From Dactylosporangium roseum (GTDB taxonomy: Bacteria > Actinomycetota > Actinomycetes > Mycobacteriales > Micromonosporaceae): DNA of 64,000 bases. A model generated the notes under the pieces. That model worked only from the letters and a program-made list of their open reading frames with translations, made no database searches and was not told the DNA's origin. The stretch covers positions 7,271,501 through 7,335,500 of the forward strand of contig NZ_CP073721.1 in assembly GCF_025264685.1 (NCBI RefSeq), written 5' to 3'. Position numbers and translations under genes: made by a program. Below, one piece after another: positions 17,817-26,052 of the stretch. The stretch's first letter is position 1, and each line of letters opens with the position of its first letter.

Positions 17817-19523
17817 ACCGTGCCACGAGCGCCACAGCGCGGCGTAGGCGCCGTCCGCGGCCACCAGCTCGTCGTGGCTGCCCAGCTCCGCGATCCGGCC
17901 GTCCTCCACCACCGCCACCCGGTCGGCGTCGTGCGCCGAGAACAGGCGGTGCGCGATCGCGACGACCGTACGGCCTTCGAGGGCGCCCGCCAGGGACCGT
18001 TCGAGGTGGCGGGCGGCGCGCGGGTCGATGAGCGACGTCGCCTCGTCCAGGACCAGGGTGTGCGGATCCGCCAGTACCAGACGGGCCAACGCCAACTGCT
18101 GCGCCTGCGCCGGGGAGAGTGACAGGCCCGCCGTGTCGAGACCGGCGGGGAGGGCGGTCGCCCAGTCCAGCGCGTCGACGGTGGCCAGGGCCGCGAGCAG
18201 TTCGTCGTCGGTGGCGCCGGGCCGGGCCAGCGTCAGGTTGTCCCGCAGGGTGCCGAGGAAGATGTGGTGCTCCTGGGTGACCAGCGCGACGTGCCCACGC
18301 AACTCGTCCAGCGGCAGGTCGACGAGCGGCACGCCGCCGACCTCGACCGCGCCGGAGCCCGGCCCGTGGATGCCGGCCAGCAGCCGGCCGAGCGTGGACT
18401 TGCCGGCGCCGGACGGGCCGACCATCGCGAGCCGCTCGCCGGGGCGGATCGACAGGTCGATGCCGTGCAGCACGTCACGGCCCTCGACATAGGCGTACCG
18501 GACGTCCCGCGCGACCAGGCGCTCGTCGACGGGGACGCCACCCGACGGGGTCGCCGGATCCGTTCGTACACCCACGATGCGCGCGAACGAGGCCAGCCCG
18601 AGCTGCAGCTCGTCGAACCAGGACAGGACGCGGTCCAGGGGATCGACGATCGCGATGAGGTACAGGACGGCGGCCGTGACCTGGCCGACCGTGGCCCAGC
18701 CCGCGACGACAAACCAGCCGCCGGCGACGAGCGTGCCCGCGCCGGGCAGCACGTAGCCGAACTCGGTGAGCGGGAACCAGACGGTTCGCAGCCGCAACGT
18801 GTACCGGGCGGCGGCGAACGTGTCACGCAACTGCTCCTGGGTGCGCTCGACGCGAACCTGTTGCAGGCGCAGCGTGTCGACCGTGCGCGCACCCTCGACG
18901 GTCTCCGCCAGCCCGTCGGTGAGCTGCGCGAACGCGGCGCCCTCACGCAGATAGCCGGCCGTCGCCCGCTTGAAGTACCAGCGGGAGCCGAAGTACAGCA
19001 GCGGGACCGCGAGCAGGCAAGGCAGCAGCAGGATCGGGCCGACCAGCGCGATCGCCACGAAGGTCAGGAGCATCTGCAGCAGGGAGACGACGATCTCCGG
19101 CAGCGCGAACTGCACCGTGTCGGACGTGCGGCCGACGTCCCGCGACGCGCGGGTCAGCAGGTCACCGGTGCCGGCCCGCTCCACGGTGGACAGCGGGATG
19201 GTGAGCACCCGGTCGACGAACTCCTCACGCAGCCTCGCCAGCACCCGCTCACCGAGCCGGGCCGAGGTCAGCCGGGCGTACCGGACCAGCACCGACTGCA
19301 CGATCACGAACCCGGCGATGGCGAGTGCCACCCGGTCGACGGTCCAGGCCGTCGTACCGGCGGACACGTGCTCGACGAGCTCGCCGAGCAGCCGCGGCGC
19401 GGCGAGGCCGGCGACCGCGGCGGCCAGGTGCAGGACGAGCACCAGGACGAGCATCCGCGGATACGTCGTGAACAGGCGCCGCAGGTACGCGCGTACCTCC
19501 TTGCCGTCGGCGACGGGCAGCAT
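17784..19523 (-). CDS. ABC exporter subunit B, ATP-binding and permease, canonical Walker A
   Basis: 579 residues: six-helix exporter domain (about 22-310) and an ATPase domain. Walker A GPSGAGKST at 369-377, Q-loop Gln417, Walker B HTLVLDEATS at 488-497 with catalytic Glu494, and switch His525 are all intact. The signature, normally LSGGQ, is altered to LSPAQAQQ (469-476). The partner gene upstream has the reverse pattern, so the pair should form a heterodimer with one working composite ATP site. The ATG overlaps the partner's stop by one base (TGATG) and has GGAGGA upstream, arguing against the longer in-frame start. Transported substrate unknown. Confidence 0.92.
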   Translation of the reverse strand: MLPVADGKEVRAYLRRLFTTYPRMLVLVLVLHLAAAVAGLAAPRLLGELVEHVSAGTTAWTVDRVALAIAGFVIVQSVLVRYARLTSARLGERVLARLREEFVDRVLTIPLSTVERAGTGDLLTRASRDVGRTSDTVQFALPEIVVSLLQMLLTFVAIALVGPILLLPCLLAVPLLYFGSRWYFKRATAGYLREGAAFAQLTDGLAETVEGARTVDTLRLQQVRVERTQEQLRDTFAAARYTLRLRTVWFPLTEFGYVLPGAGTLVAGGWFVVAGWATVGQVTAAVLYLIAIVDPLDRVLSWFDELQLGLASFARIVGVRTDPATPSGGVPVDERLVARDVRYAYVEGRDVLHGIDLSIRPGERLAMVGPSGAGKSTLGRLLAGIHGPGSGAVEVGGVPLVDLPLDELRGHVALVTQEHHIFLGTLRDNLTLARPGATDDELLAALATVDALDWATALPAGLDTAGLSLSPAQAQQLALARLVLADPHTLVLDEATSLIDPRAARHLERSLAGALEGRTVVAIAHRLFSAHDADRVAVVEDGRIAELGSHDELVAADGAYAALWRSWHGSVEERVGGAD

Positions 19524-21199
19524 CAGTCCTCCTCCCGGGTCACGGTCGCGGCGTACGCGGGGCAGGTGACGAGCAGTTCCCGGTGCGTGCCGGTGGCCGC
19601 GACCCGCCCGTCGGCGCCGACGAACGCGACGGTGTCGGCGCGGTCGAGCAGCAGCGGGCTGGTGGTGCACACGACGGTGGTCCGGCCGTCCCGCGCGGCG
19701 GGCAGCCGCTCGGCGATGCGGGCCTCGGTGTGCGCGTCGACCGCACTCGTCGGCTCCACCAGGACGAGGACCGGCGGGTCGAGGGCCAGCGCACGGGCCA
19801 GCCGCAGCCGTTGCTGCTGGCCGCCGGAGAAGTCGCGGCCCCGCTCGGCGATCTCGGTGTCGAGCCCGTCGGGCAACGCGTCGACGATGTCCTGCACGGC
19901 CGCGGCGTGCAGCGTCGCCGTGTCGTCGCCGATCTGTTCCCGCAGCGGACCCCGGAACAGCCGGTCGTTGTTGTCGGCGACCACGATGTGCTCCCGCACC
20001 CGGTCAAGGGCGAGTTGCGGCAGCGGTACCTCCCGCAGGCGCGCCTTCGACTCCGGCGCCAGCAGCGCGATGCGGTCGGCGATGTCCGCGGCGTCCTCCG
20101 GCCGGACGGCGGCGAGCGCGGTGAAGGCACCCTGCCGCGCGACGAACCCGGAGCCGGGGTCGTCGAGATCACCGTCGACCAGCCGGACCGGTGCCGCCGG
20201 GGAGGTCAGCTCGGGCTCGACCCGCAGCAGGTCGACCACGCGCCGGGCGGCGACGAGCCCGCGGGTGAGCTTCTCGGCGAACTCGGTCAGCGTGCGCAGC
20301 GGTGCGACGAGGAACGCGGCGTAGGCGTAGAAGGCGACGAGTTCGCCGGCGCTGATGCGGCCGCTGACGGCGAACCGCGCGCCGAGCCACGTCACCAGCG
20401 CGACGAAGCAGCCGGGCAACAGGATCTGGGCCGCCTCGAGCATCGACTCGACCTTCGCGACCCGGACGCCGGCGGCGCGGACCCGCTGGGACTCCGCCCG
20501 GTAGCGGCCGGCGAAGACCGCCTCCCCACCGACGCCGCGCAGGACCCGCAGCCCGGCGACGATGTCGGCGGCACGGCCGGTCAGCTCGCCGGAGAGGTCC
20601 CGTTGGAGCTTGCGGCGGTGGTGCAGGGGGCGCAGGAGCAGCCCGACGACGGCGACCAGGATCGGCACGCCGATGACCACCACCAGGCCCAGCGGGACGG
20701 AGACCTGGAGGAGCAGCACGGTGACCACGACGATCGCGACGACCGCGCCGCCGAAGCGGGCGGTGATGTCCAGCGTGCTGGCGATGTGGTCGAAGTCGGT
20801 GGTACCGATGCTGACGACCTCACCGGTCGCGACCTTCTTCGGCAGCGTGGCGCCCAGGCGGGTGGCGTGCCGGACGGTGACCTGCACGGTGCGGAAGCCG
20901 GCGGAGAGGAAGTTGCTGACCGCGAACCGGTGCCGCAGGACGCCGGAGACCGCGGTGACCGCGCCGAGCCCGAGCAACCCCGCCCCGGACCACAACAGGC
21001 GGGTGCGGTCGTGCGTGGCGAGCGCGTCGATGCCGACCCCGAGCGCCGCCGGGACGAGCGCCTGGCCGAGCATCCAGACGATGCCGAACACCAGACCGCC
21101 CGCGATCAGCCGGAGCTGATGCCGGGCGACCCAGAACAGGTAGCGCGCCGCGGACCGGCTGTCGGGCTCGCCGGGCTCGGGCAGCGGGAGTCGTATCAT
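19523..21199 (-). CDS. ABC exporter subunit A with degenerate ATPase domain
   Basis: 558 residues. The membrane domain spans about 25-310. In the nucleotide-binding domain the P-loop is absent: the place of GxxGxGKS reads as DPGSGFVARQGAFTALA (347-363). The Walker B aspartate is replaced (VLVLVEPTS, 477-485), the Q-loop Gln is replaced (VADNN) and the switch His is missing (CTTSP). The signature FSGGQQQR (457-464) is intact. This subunit can thus complete the ATP site of its partner but not form one of its own. It is first in the two-gene operon, with a possible TACGGT -10 box 9 nt before the ATG. Confidence 0.9.
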   Translation of the reverse strand: MIRLPLPEPGEPDSRSAARYLFWVARHQLRLIAGGLVFGIVWMLGQALVPAALGVGIDALATHDRTRLLWSGAGLLGLGAVTAVSGVLRHRFAVSNFLSAGFRTVQVTVRHATRLGATLPKKVATGEVVSIGTTDFDHIASTLDITARFGGAVVAIVVVTVLLLQVSVPLGLVVVIGVPILVAVVGLLLRPLHHRRKLQRDLSGELTGRAADIVAGLRVLRGVGGEAVFAGRYRAESQRVRAAGVRVAKVESMLEAAQILLPGCFVALVTWLGARFAVSGRISAGELVAFYAYAAFLVAPLRTLTEFAEKLTRGLVAARRVVDLLRVEPELTSPAAPVRLVDGDLDDPGSGFVARQGAFTALAAVRPEDAADIADRIALLAPESKARLREVPLPQLALDRVREHIVVADNNDRLFRGPLREQIGDDTATLHAAAVQDIVDALPDGLDTEIAERGRDFSGGQQQRLRLARALALDPPVLVLVEPTSAVDAHTEARIAERLPAARDGRTTVVCTTSPLLLDRADTVAFVGADGRVAATGTHRELLVTCPAYAATVTREED

Positions 21200-21247
21200 G
21201 GCCCGCTGACCGTAACCCCGGAGGGGCGCTGAACGCCTTACCTTTTT

Positions 21248-21526
21248 CTACCGGTCGACCTGTGTGAAATCCCAGAACTGCGGCTTGCGCGCGACGAGGT
21301 GCGACGGCGGCTCGGCGAACGGCTCGGGGGTGCTGCCCCGCCACTTCGAGATGACGACCAGCCGGTGGTCCGTCGACGAGAACACCTCACTGGCCAGGTG
21401 CATCGGGAGCACCTCGACCTTGGGCAGCATCGCCTCGCAGACCCAGGACAGCAGTTCCTCGAACGCCTCCGGGTGCGCCCTGACCTCCCACATGCGCACG
21501 ATCACGGCGCTGGACTCTACTACCAT
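21248..21526 (-). CDS. Small protein, possible ABM-like alpha/beta-barrel fold
   Basis: 92 residues. The pattern VIVRMWEVRAHPEAFEELLS, then VFSSTDHRLVVISKWRG, resembles the dimeric ferredoxin-like fold of antibiotic-biosynthesis-monooxygenase relatives (a strand, a helix after a pause, a strand ending in W), but no catalytic function can be claimed. It begins 11 nt after the tsaD stop and is probably the last gene of the tsaB-rimI-tsaD unit. A GTG eight codons in (21502) is an alternative start. Confidence 0.6.
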   Translation of the reverse strand: MVVESSAVIVRMWEVRAHPEAFEELLSWVCEAMLPKVEVLPMHLASEVFSSTDHRLVVISKWRGSTPEPFAEPPSHLVARKPQFWDFTQVDR

Positions 21527-21537
21527 GACGCCATTCC

Positions 21538-22587
21538 TTACGCGGTCACCGCGGTGACCGGCATCGCGGAGTCCGACGGCAATCCGAGGTCGCCCGGCGT
21601 GGCGCCGGCGGCGACCAGGTGCGAGCCGAGCGCGGCGACCATCGCCCCGTTGTCGGTGCAGAGCTTGGGCCGGGGCACGCGCAGCGCGATGCCGTATTTG
21701 TCGCAGCGCTCCTGGGCCAGCGACCGGATTCGCGAGTTGGCCGCCACGCCACCGCCGATCACCAGCGTCTCGATCCCGTGCTCACGGCAGGCGTCGACCG
21801 CCTTGGCGGTGAGCACGTCGCAGACGGCCTCCTGGAAGCTGGCGGCGACGTCCTCGACCGGCACCGGCTCCCCCGCCCGTTGCCGTGCCTCCACCCATCG
21901 CGCGACGGCGGTCTTCAGCCCGGAGAACGAGAAGTCGAACCGGTGCTCCACCAGGTCGCGGGGCGCGGTGAGCCCGCGCGGGAACGGGATCGTCAGCCGC
22001 CCCTCCCGCGCGGCCCGGTCGATCGGCGGCCCGCCCGGGAACGGCAGCCCGAGCAGCCGGGCCACCTTGTCGAACGCCTCACCTGCCGCGTCGTCGATGG
22101 TCGCGCCGAGCGGAGCTACCCCGCCCGCCAGGTCGTCGACCCGCAGCAGGGAGGAGTGGCCGCCGGAGACGAGCAGCGCGATCGCCGGCTCCGGCAGCGC
22201 GCCGTGCTCCAGCGTGTCGACGGCCACGTGGGCCGCGAGGTGGTTGACGCCGTAGATCGGCTTGCCGGCCGCCAGCGCATAGGCCTTCGCGGCGGCCACC
22301 CCGACGAGCAGCGCACCGGCCAGCCCCGGCCCGGCGGTCACCGCGATCGCGTCGACGTCGGACAGGCTCACGCCCGCCTTGTCGAGCGCCCGCTGCATGG
22401 TCGGCACCATCGCCTCGAAATGCGCCCGGCTGGCGACCTCGGGCACCACCCCGCCGAAGCGGGCATGCTCGTCGACGCTCGACGCGATCTCGTCGGCGAG
22501 CAGGGTGTGCCCGCGCACGATCCCGACGCCGGTCTCGTCGCAGGACGTCTCGATGCCCAGGACCAAGGGCTCAGTCTTTGTGGTCAC
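21538..22587 (-). CDS. tsaD: tRNA threonylcarbamoyltransferase TsaD
   Basis: 349 residues. It transfers the threonylcarbamoyl group to A37 of ANN-decoding tRNAs, with TsaB and TsaE. Seen: [14 protein letters not shown] at the N-terminus, the metal-binding HLAAH (His116 and His120), [39 protein letters not shown], and [14 protein letters not shown]. Full length. GTG start; it overlaps the end of rimI by 17 bp, so translation is coupled. Cytoplasmic. Confidence 0.97.
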   Translation of the reverse strand: MTTKTEPLVLGIETSCDETGVGIVRGHTLLADEIASSVDEHARFGGVVPEVASRAHFEAMVPTMQRALDKAGVSLSDVDAIAVTAGPGLAGALLVGVAAAKAYALAAGKPIYGVNHLAAHVAVDTLEHGALPEPAIALLVSGGHSSLLRVDDLAGGVAPLGATIDDAAGEAFDKVARLLGLPFPGGPPIDRAAREGRLTIPFPRGLTAPRDLVEHRFDFSFSGLKTAVARWVEARQRAGEPVPVEDVAASFQEAVCDVLTAKAVDACREHGIETLVIGGGVAANSRIRSLAQERCDKYGIALRVPRPKLCTDNGAMVAALGSHLVAAGATPGDLGLPSDSAMPVTAVTA

Positions 22588-23026
22588 GCATCATCACCAG
22601 TGCATCCGTGTTGCTGGGCTGGTAGTAGCCGCGGCGGACGCCGACGGCCTCGAAGCCGTAGCCGGCATAGAGCTTCTGGGCGGGCGCGTTGTCGACCGCC
22701 ACCTCGAGCAGGACCTGCCGCGCGCCACGGGCCTCCGCCTCGGCGAGCAGCGCCTCGAGCAGGCGCCGGCCGATCCCGCGCCGCTGGGCGTCCTTGCGCA
22801 CCCCGATGTTCTGGATCCAGGCCTCGTCCGGCGGCGTGAACGCCAGCCCGGCATAACCGAGCACCCGGTCGCCGTCGAGGGCCACGAGGTAACGGTGGCC
22901 GCCGGCCAGCTCGTTCCAGAACATCGCGGCCGACCAGCGCTCCTCGCCGAACAGCTCGTCCTCGATCGGCAGAAGTTGCTCGATGTGGAACCACCGCAGC
23001 TCCGCGAGCTCGACCGTCCGGTTCAC
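22571..23026 (-). CDS. rimI: GNAT acetyltransferase RimI-like
   Basis: 151 residues, one GNAT domain. RimI acetylates the N-terminus of ribosomal protein S18 and may have other targets. The acetyl-CoA loop is [19 protein letters not shown]; before it are WIQNIGV and after it [20 protein letters not shown], with the Tyr in AGYGFE typical of the family. It lies between tsaB and tsaD with GTGA overlap to tsaB. This arrangement is widespread in actinobacteria. Confidence 0.92.
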   Translation of the reverse strand: MNRTVELAELRWFHIEQLLPIEDELFGEERWSAAMFWNELAGGHRYLVALDGDRVLGYAGLAFTPPDEAWIQNIGVRKDAQRRGIGRRLLEALLAEAEARGARQVLLEVAVDNAPAQKLYAGYGFEAVGVRRGYYQPSNTDALVMMRDHKD

Positions 23027-23682
23027 CGCAGCGCCGGCTTCCGTTCACCGGGCGCCACGGCGTCGGGACGGCGCAGGTAGAGCGGAACGAGCGTCTCGCC
23101 GGGCGCCTTGTCCAGGATCCGCTCGGCGGCGAGCTCGGCCAGGGCCTGGACCGACGGGTGTCGCGGGCCGGTGACGGGCAGCCGCAGCACCGCCTCGTAT
23201 CGCTCGGCGCCCTCGCCGGCCGCGGCCGTCACGCCTGCCAGTGTGAGCGCGACCACATCGGGCTTCGCCACCCCGGGCTCACCGTCGCGGACGCCGTCGG
23301 TGTAGGTCGCCCAGTAGATCTCCTTGCGACGCGCGTCGGTCGCGACCAGCACCCGGCCGGGCAGCCGGTGGCCGATGGCGTCGAGCGAACTGACACCGTA
23401 GACCGGGAGGGCGAGCGCATGGCCCAGCGCCGCGGCGGTGACGAGGCCGGCGCGCAGCCCGGTGAACGGCCCTGGGCCCACACCGGCCACCACGGCGGCC
23501 AGGTCGCCGGCCGTCTTGCCGCAGCCGGCCAGGACGGCGGTGATCTGCGGGGCCAGCAGCTCGCCCGCACCGCGGGCGTCGACGGTCACCCGCTCGTCGA
23601 GCAGGGTCACACCGTCGTCACCGACCGTGACAAGTCCTGCGGTCACCGCAGGGGTTGCCGTGTCCACCACCATCACCAGCAC
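23023..23682 (-). CDS. tsaB: TsaB, tRNA threonylcarbamoyladenosine complex scaffold
   Basis: 219 residues from the preferred start. TsaB is a TsaD paralogue that supports TsaD and TsaE in t6A37 synthesis. Seen: VVDTATPAVTAGLV, the ASKHA-type GVGPGPFTGLRAGLVTAAAL, VYGVSSLDAIG and VATDARRKEIYWATY. GTG at 23682 is chosen because a TACAGT box ends 7 nt upstream; longer in-frame starts add residues unlike the family. First gene of the tsaB-rimI-tsaD unit. Confidence 0.93.
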   Translation of the reverse strand: MLVMVVDTATPAVTAGLVTVGDDGVTLLDERVTVDARGAGELLAPQITAVLAGCGKTAGDLAAVVAGVGPGPFTGLRAGLVTAAALGHALALPVYGVSSLDAIGHRLPGRVLVATDARRKEIYWATYTDGVRDGEPGVAKPDVVALTLAGVTAAAGEGAERYEAVLRLPVTGPRHPSVQALAELAAERILDKAPGETLVPLYLRRPDAVAPGERKPALR

Positions 23683-23689
23683 GGCCCCA

Positions 23690-23695
23690 ACTGTA
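23690..23695 (-). promoter_or_regulatory. -10 box TACAGT, leaderless promoter of tsaB
   Basis: On the minus strand TACAGT ends 7 nt before the tsaB GTG, with no SD in between. Confidence 0.6.
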
Positions 23696-23859
23696 GAGGA
23701 GCCCACCGCCGATCCCGGCCGCCGACCCGGCCATTGCGACGTCACAACCACGATCAGTTAACCGGGCCGCAACGAGCGGCTCCTACCATCGGCCGACATC
23801 TACGCAGGGCGGCGGGTCGAGTCGCGGCCCTGGACCGTGCCGGGCGGCCGCGGCGCCGC

Positions 23860-24918
23860 CTAGACCGTATCCACGCTCTCGCCGCGTCGATCTTGCAGTT
23901 GTGGTGCCTCATGAACCGGGCATTCCGGGAGTGTCCCGGCACCACAACTGCAAGATCGACGCGGGTGGACGGCCATCGCGGTCAGGCGGTGGGCGAGTTG
24001 GGCGGCGGCCTCCCGCAGCTCCGGAGGCTCCAGCACCTCCGCCTCGAAGCCCAGCCGGGCCACGTGCATGGCGAGCCGGTGCAGATCCTCCCCGCCGACG
24101 ACGAGCACGCACCACCCGTCGCGATCGTCCTCGACCCGCCCCACCTGGGGCGGCACCAGCTCCCGCACCCGGTCGGGCCGGGCGTGCAGCCGCACCCGGG
24201 CGAGATGCCGATACGGCGCCTCGGTCACGGACCGCTGCACGTAGGCGACCGGGTCCGGATGCTCCGTCGCCCGGAAGCGCCAGGTCGTCGCCACCACCTC
24301 GCGCATCCGGTCCAACCGGAAGGTGCGCCAGTCGTCGCGGTCGACGTCCCGGGCCATCAGGTACCAGCGGCGGCCGGTGGTGACCATCCGCAGCGGCTCG
24401 ACCGTCCGCTCGCGCTCCCCGCCGTCGCGGCCGGTGTACCGGAACCGCACCCGCACGGCGTCGCGAACGGCCCGTGCGAGCGTCACCAGCAGCTCCGCGT
24501 CGATCTCGACCCCCGGGCCGACGAGGGTCTCGGTGGCGCCGTGCACCGCCCGCACCTCGGCGCGCAGCCGGGGCGGCATCACCTGGTCGAGCTTCGCGAG
24601 CGCCCGCAGCGCGGCCTCGGCCGCCCCGGCGACCGTGCCGCCCGACGCCAGCCGCAGGGAAACCGCCGTCGCGATCGCCTCCTCGTCGTCGAGGAGCAGG
24701 GGCGGCAGCCGGGTGCCCGCACCGAGCTGGTAGCCGCCGCCGACGCCCGCCGACGCGTGCACGGGGTAGCCGAGTGTGCGCAGCCGCTCCACGTCGCGGC
24801 GCACCGAACGGTCGGTGACCCTCAGCTCGGCGGCCAGCTCGGCGGCGGTCCAGGACGGCCGCCGTTGCAGCAGCGTCAGCAACCGCAGCACCCGCTCGGT
24901 CGTCGCCTCGACGGTCAC
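23860..24918 (-). CDS. WYL-domain transcriptional regulator, C-terminus encoded by a repeat
   Basis: 352 residues. The N-terminal DeoR-like HTH is RVLRLLTLLQRRPSWTAAEL then DRSVRRDVERLRTLGYPVHA. The WYL ligand domain is in the middle (EPLRMVTTGRRWYLMARDVD), and a C-terminal WCX-type part follows. The recognisable family sequence ends at about LAHRLTAMA. Residues about 319-345 are read from palindrome R3, and only seven more follow before the stop. The tail is Cys-rich ([15 protein letters not shown]) and unlike the rest. This suggests that the repeat displaced the original stop. Divergent from the small ORF and the VOC gene. Confidence 0.85.
   Translation of the reverse strand: MTVEATTERVLRLLTLLQRRPSWTAAELAAELRVTDRSVRRDVERLRTLGYPVHASAGVGGGYQLGAGTRLPPLLLDDEEAIATAVSLRLASGGTVAGAAEAALRALAKLDQVMPPRLRAEVRAVHGATETLVGPGVEIDAELLVTLARAVRDAVRVRFRYTGRDGGERERTVEPLRMVTTGRRWYLMARDVDRDDWRTFRLDRMREVVATTWRFRATEHPDPVAYVQRSVTEAPYRHLARVRLHARPDRVRELVPPQVGRVEDDRDGWCVLVVGGEDLHRLAMHVARLGFEAEVLEPPELREAAAQLAHRLTAMAVHPRRSCSCGAGTLPECPVHEAPQLQDRRGESVDTV
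23884..23962. repeat. 79-bp palindromic repeat, copy R3, inside a coding region
   Basis: Perfect 25-bp arms (23884-23908 and 23938-23962) enclose a 29-nt loop whose CCGGGCATTCCGGGAGTGTC matches the R1 loop in the same orientation with several changes. It overlaps the 3' end of the WYL regulator gene and lies upstream of tsaB. Confidence 0.92.
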
Positions 24919-24979
24919 CCGCTCATCGTTCCACAGATCGCGGAACGATCCTGTCCGCTATAGGCGGCAGGCTGGGCCC

Positions 24980-25096
24980 ATGACTGACCGATCCTGGAAT
25001 CCCCTGCTCCGAGAGCAGTTCGCCGGGCACTGGACCGACCGGCTCGGCGACCTTCGCCCGCACACGCACCTTCCGACCCGGCAGGAGGCGAGCTGA
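24980..25096 (+). CDS. Possible 38-residue ORF, perhaps a DinB N-terminal remnant
   Basis: ATG to TGA, 38 residues, opening MTDRSWNPLLREQFAGHW. The segment PLLREQFAGHWTDRLGDLRP loosely resembles the N-terminus of DinB-family mycothiol-dependent proteins, which often sit beside WYL regulators, but nothing of the rest of that fold follows. The stop is separated from the VOC start by one base, and GGAGG for the VOC gene lies inside its 3' end, so it may act as a translated leader. It could also be non-coding. Confidence 0.35.
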   Translation: MTDRSWNPLLREQFAGHWTDRLGDLRPHTHLPTRQEAS

Positions 25097-25097
25097 G

Positions 25098-25535
25098 ATG
25101 GCCCGCGAGGTCCAGTGCACGTTCGACTGCGCCGACCCGGCCGGGCTGGCGGCCTTCTGGGCCGAGGCCCTCGGCTACCAGGTGCAGAGCCCGCCCGCGG
25201 GCTTCGAGTCCTGGGACCAGGCCCTGGACGCGATGGGGGTGCCGCCCGAGCGCCGCAACGACGCCTCGGCGGTGGTCGACCCCGCGGGCTCCGGGCCGCG
25301 ACTGTTCTTCCAGCGGGTGCCGGAGCGCAAGCAGACCAAGAACCGCGTGCACCTCGACGTGCGAGCCGCTCCCGGGCTCGCGGGCGACGCGCGGATGGCA
25401 GCCCTGGAGGCGGAGGCCGAGCGGCTCGTCTCCCACGGCGCCACCCGGCTCGAGCGCCACGAGCCGGCTCCCCCGCTCGACGCCGGTCACATCGTGATGG
25501 CCGACCCCGAGGGAAACGAGTTCTGCCTCGACTGA
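25098..25535 (+). CDS. VOC (glyoxalase/bleomycin-resistance fold) family protein
   Basis: 145 residues. A VOC fold of the Glyoxalase_6 type common in actinobacteria: CTFDCADPAGLAAFWAEALG at the N-terminus, RLFFQRVPERKQTKNRVHLD in the middle, and VMADPEGNEFCLD at the C-terminus. The family-typical metal-site positions (His in NRVHLD and Glu in GNEFC) are present, but the substrate is unknown. SD GGAGGCGAGC precedes the ATG. Co-transcribed with the short ORF before it and divergent from the WYL regulator, which may control it. Confidence 0.85.
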   Translation: MAREVQCTFDCADPAGLAAFWAEALGYQVQSPPAGFESWDQALDAMGVPPERRNDASAVVDPAGSGPRLFFQRVPERKQTKNRVHLDVRAAPGLAGDARMAALEAEAERLVSHGATRLERHEPAPPLDAGHIVMADPEGNEFCLD

Positions 25536-25566
25536 TCGGTCGCGCGGCGGGACCGGCGACGTCCAG

Positions 25567-26052
25567 CTAGCACCGGGCACCCAGGCCCGCCAGGCGGACG
25601 TCCCAGTCGCCGCCGCGCGGAATCAGGGCCACCACCCTGGCGTCGTCGTCGCGGCGGTCCAGGCGAACCTCCAGGTGCTCGTCGCTGAGCCGCTCGACCA
25701 GGCCCTCGCCCCACTCCACCAGCGTGACCGAGTCCTCGAGCGTCGCGTCGAGGTCCAGCGCGTCCACCTCGCCCAGCGGATCTCGCACGCCGCCGAGGCG
25801 GTAGGTGTCCACGTGGACCATCGGCACCTTGCCGCCGCCGGCGGTGTCGGGCTGGTGGACACGGGCGATCACGAACGTCGGCGAGGTCACGTCGCCGCGC
25901 ACGTGCAGGCCCGCGCCGACGCCCTGCGCCAGCGCCGTCTTGCCGGCACCGAGCGGGCCGGTCAGCACCACCAGGTCGCCCGCTCGGAGCACGGCGGCAA
26001 GCTCCCGGCCGAAGGCGCGTGTGTCGTCCACGGTGGACAGAATTCGGCTCAC
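25567..26052 (-). CDS. tsaE: TsaE, ATPase of tRNA threonylcarbamoyladenosine synthesis
   Basis: 161 residues. TsaE is the P-loop ATPase that drives the TsaB-TsaD complex. Walker A GPLGAGKT at 32-39, then DVTSPTFVIARVH (switch) and MVHVDTYRLGG, followed by LVEWGEGL. The GTG at 26052 overlaps the stop of the hydrolase gene (GTGA), so the longer frame upstream is out of register with its neighbour and was not used. It is the last gene of an alr-hydrolase-tsaE unit, a common actinobacterial order. Confidence 0.93.
   Translation of the reverse strand: MSRILSTVDDTRAFGRELAAVLRAGDLVVLTGPLGAGKTALAQGVGAGLHVRGDVTSPTFVIARVHQPDTAGGGKVPMVHVDTYRLGGVRDPLGEVDALDLDATLEDSVTLVEWGEGLVERLSDEHLEVRLDRRDDDARVVALIPRGGDWDVRLAGLGARC

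Noticed and set aside
19523-21199. Subunit A of the ABC exporter as a frameshifted pseudogene
   Set aside because: The frame is intact over 558 codons, the signature motif is perfect, and the losses complement the partner; this fits a degenerate but functional subunit.
18264-21232. Plus-strand frames of 549-686 codons opposite the ABC exporter genes
   Set aside because: They mirror the two exporter genes and have Arg/Gly/Asp-rich nonsense composition; no start signals.
24919-24979. A tRNA or small RNA in the WYL-VOC gap
   Set aside because: No cloverleaf or CCA-type end could be seen here or in the other gaps; no tRNA gene found in the window by eye.
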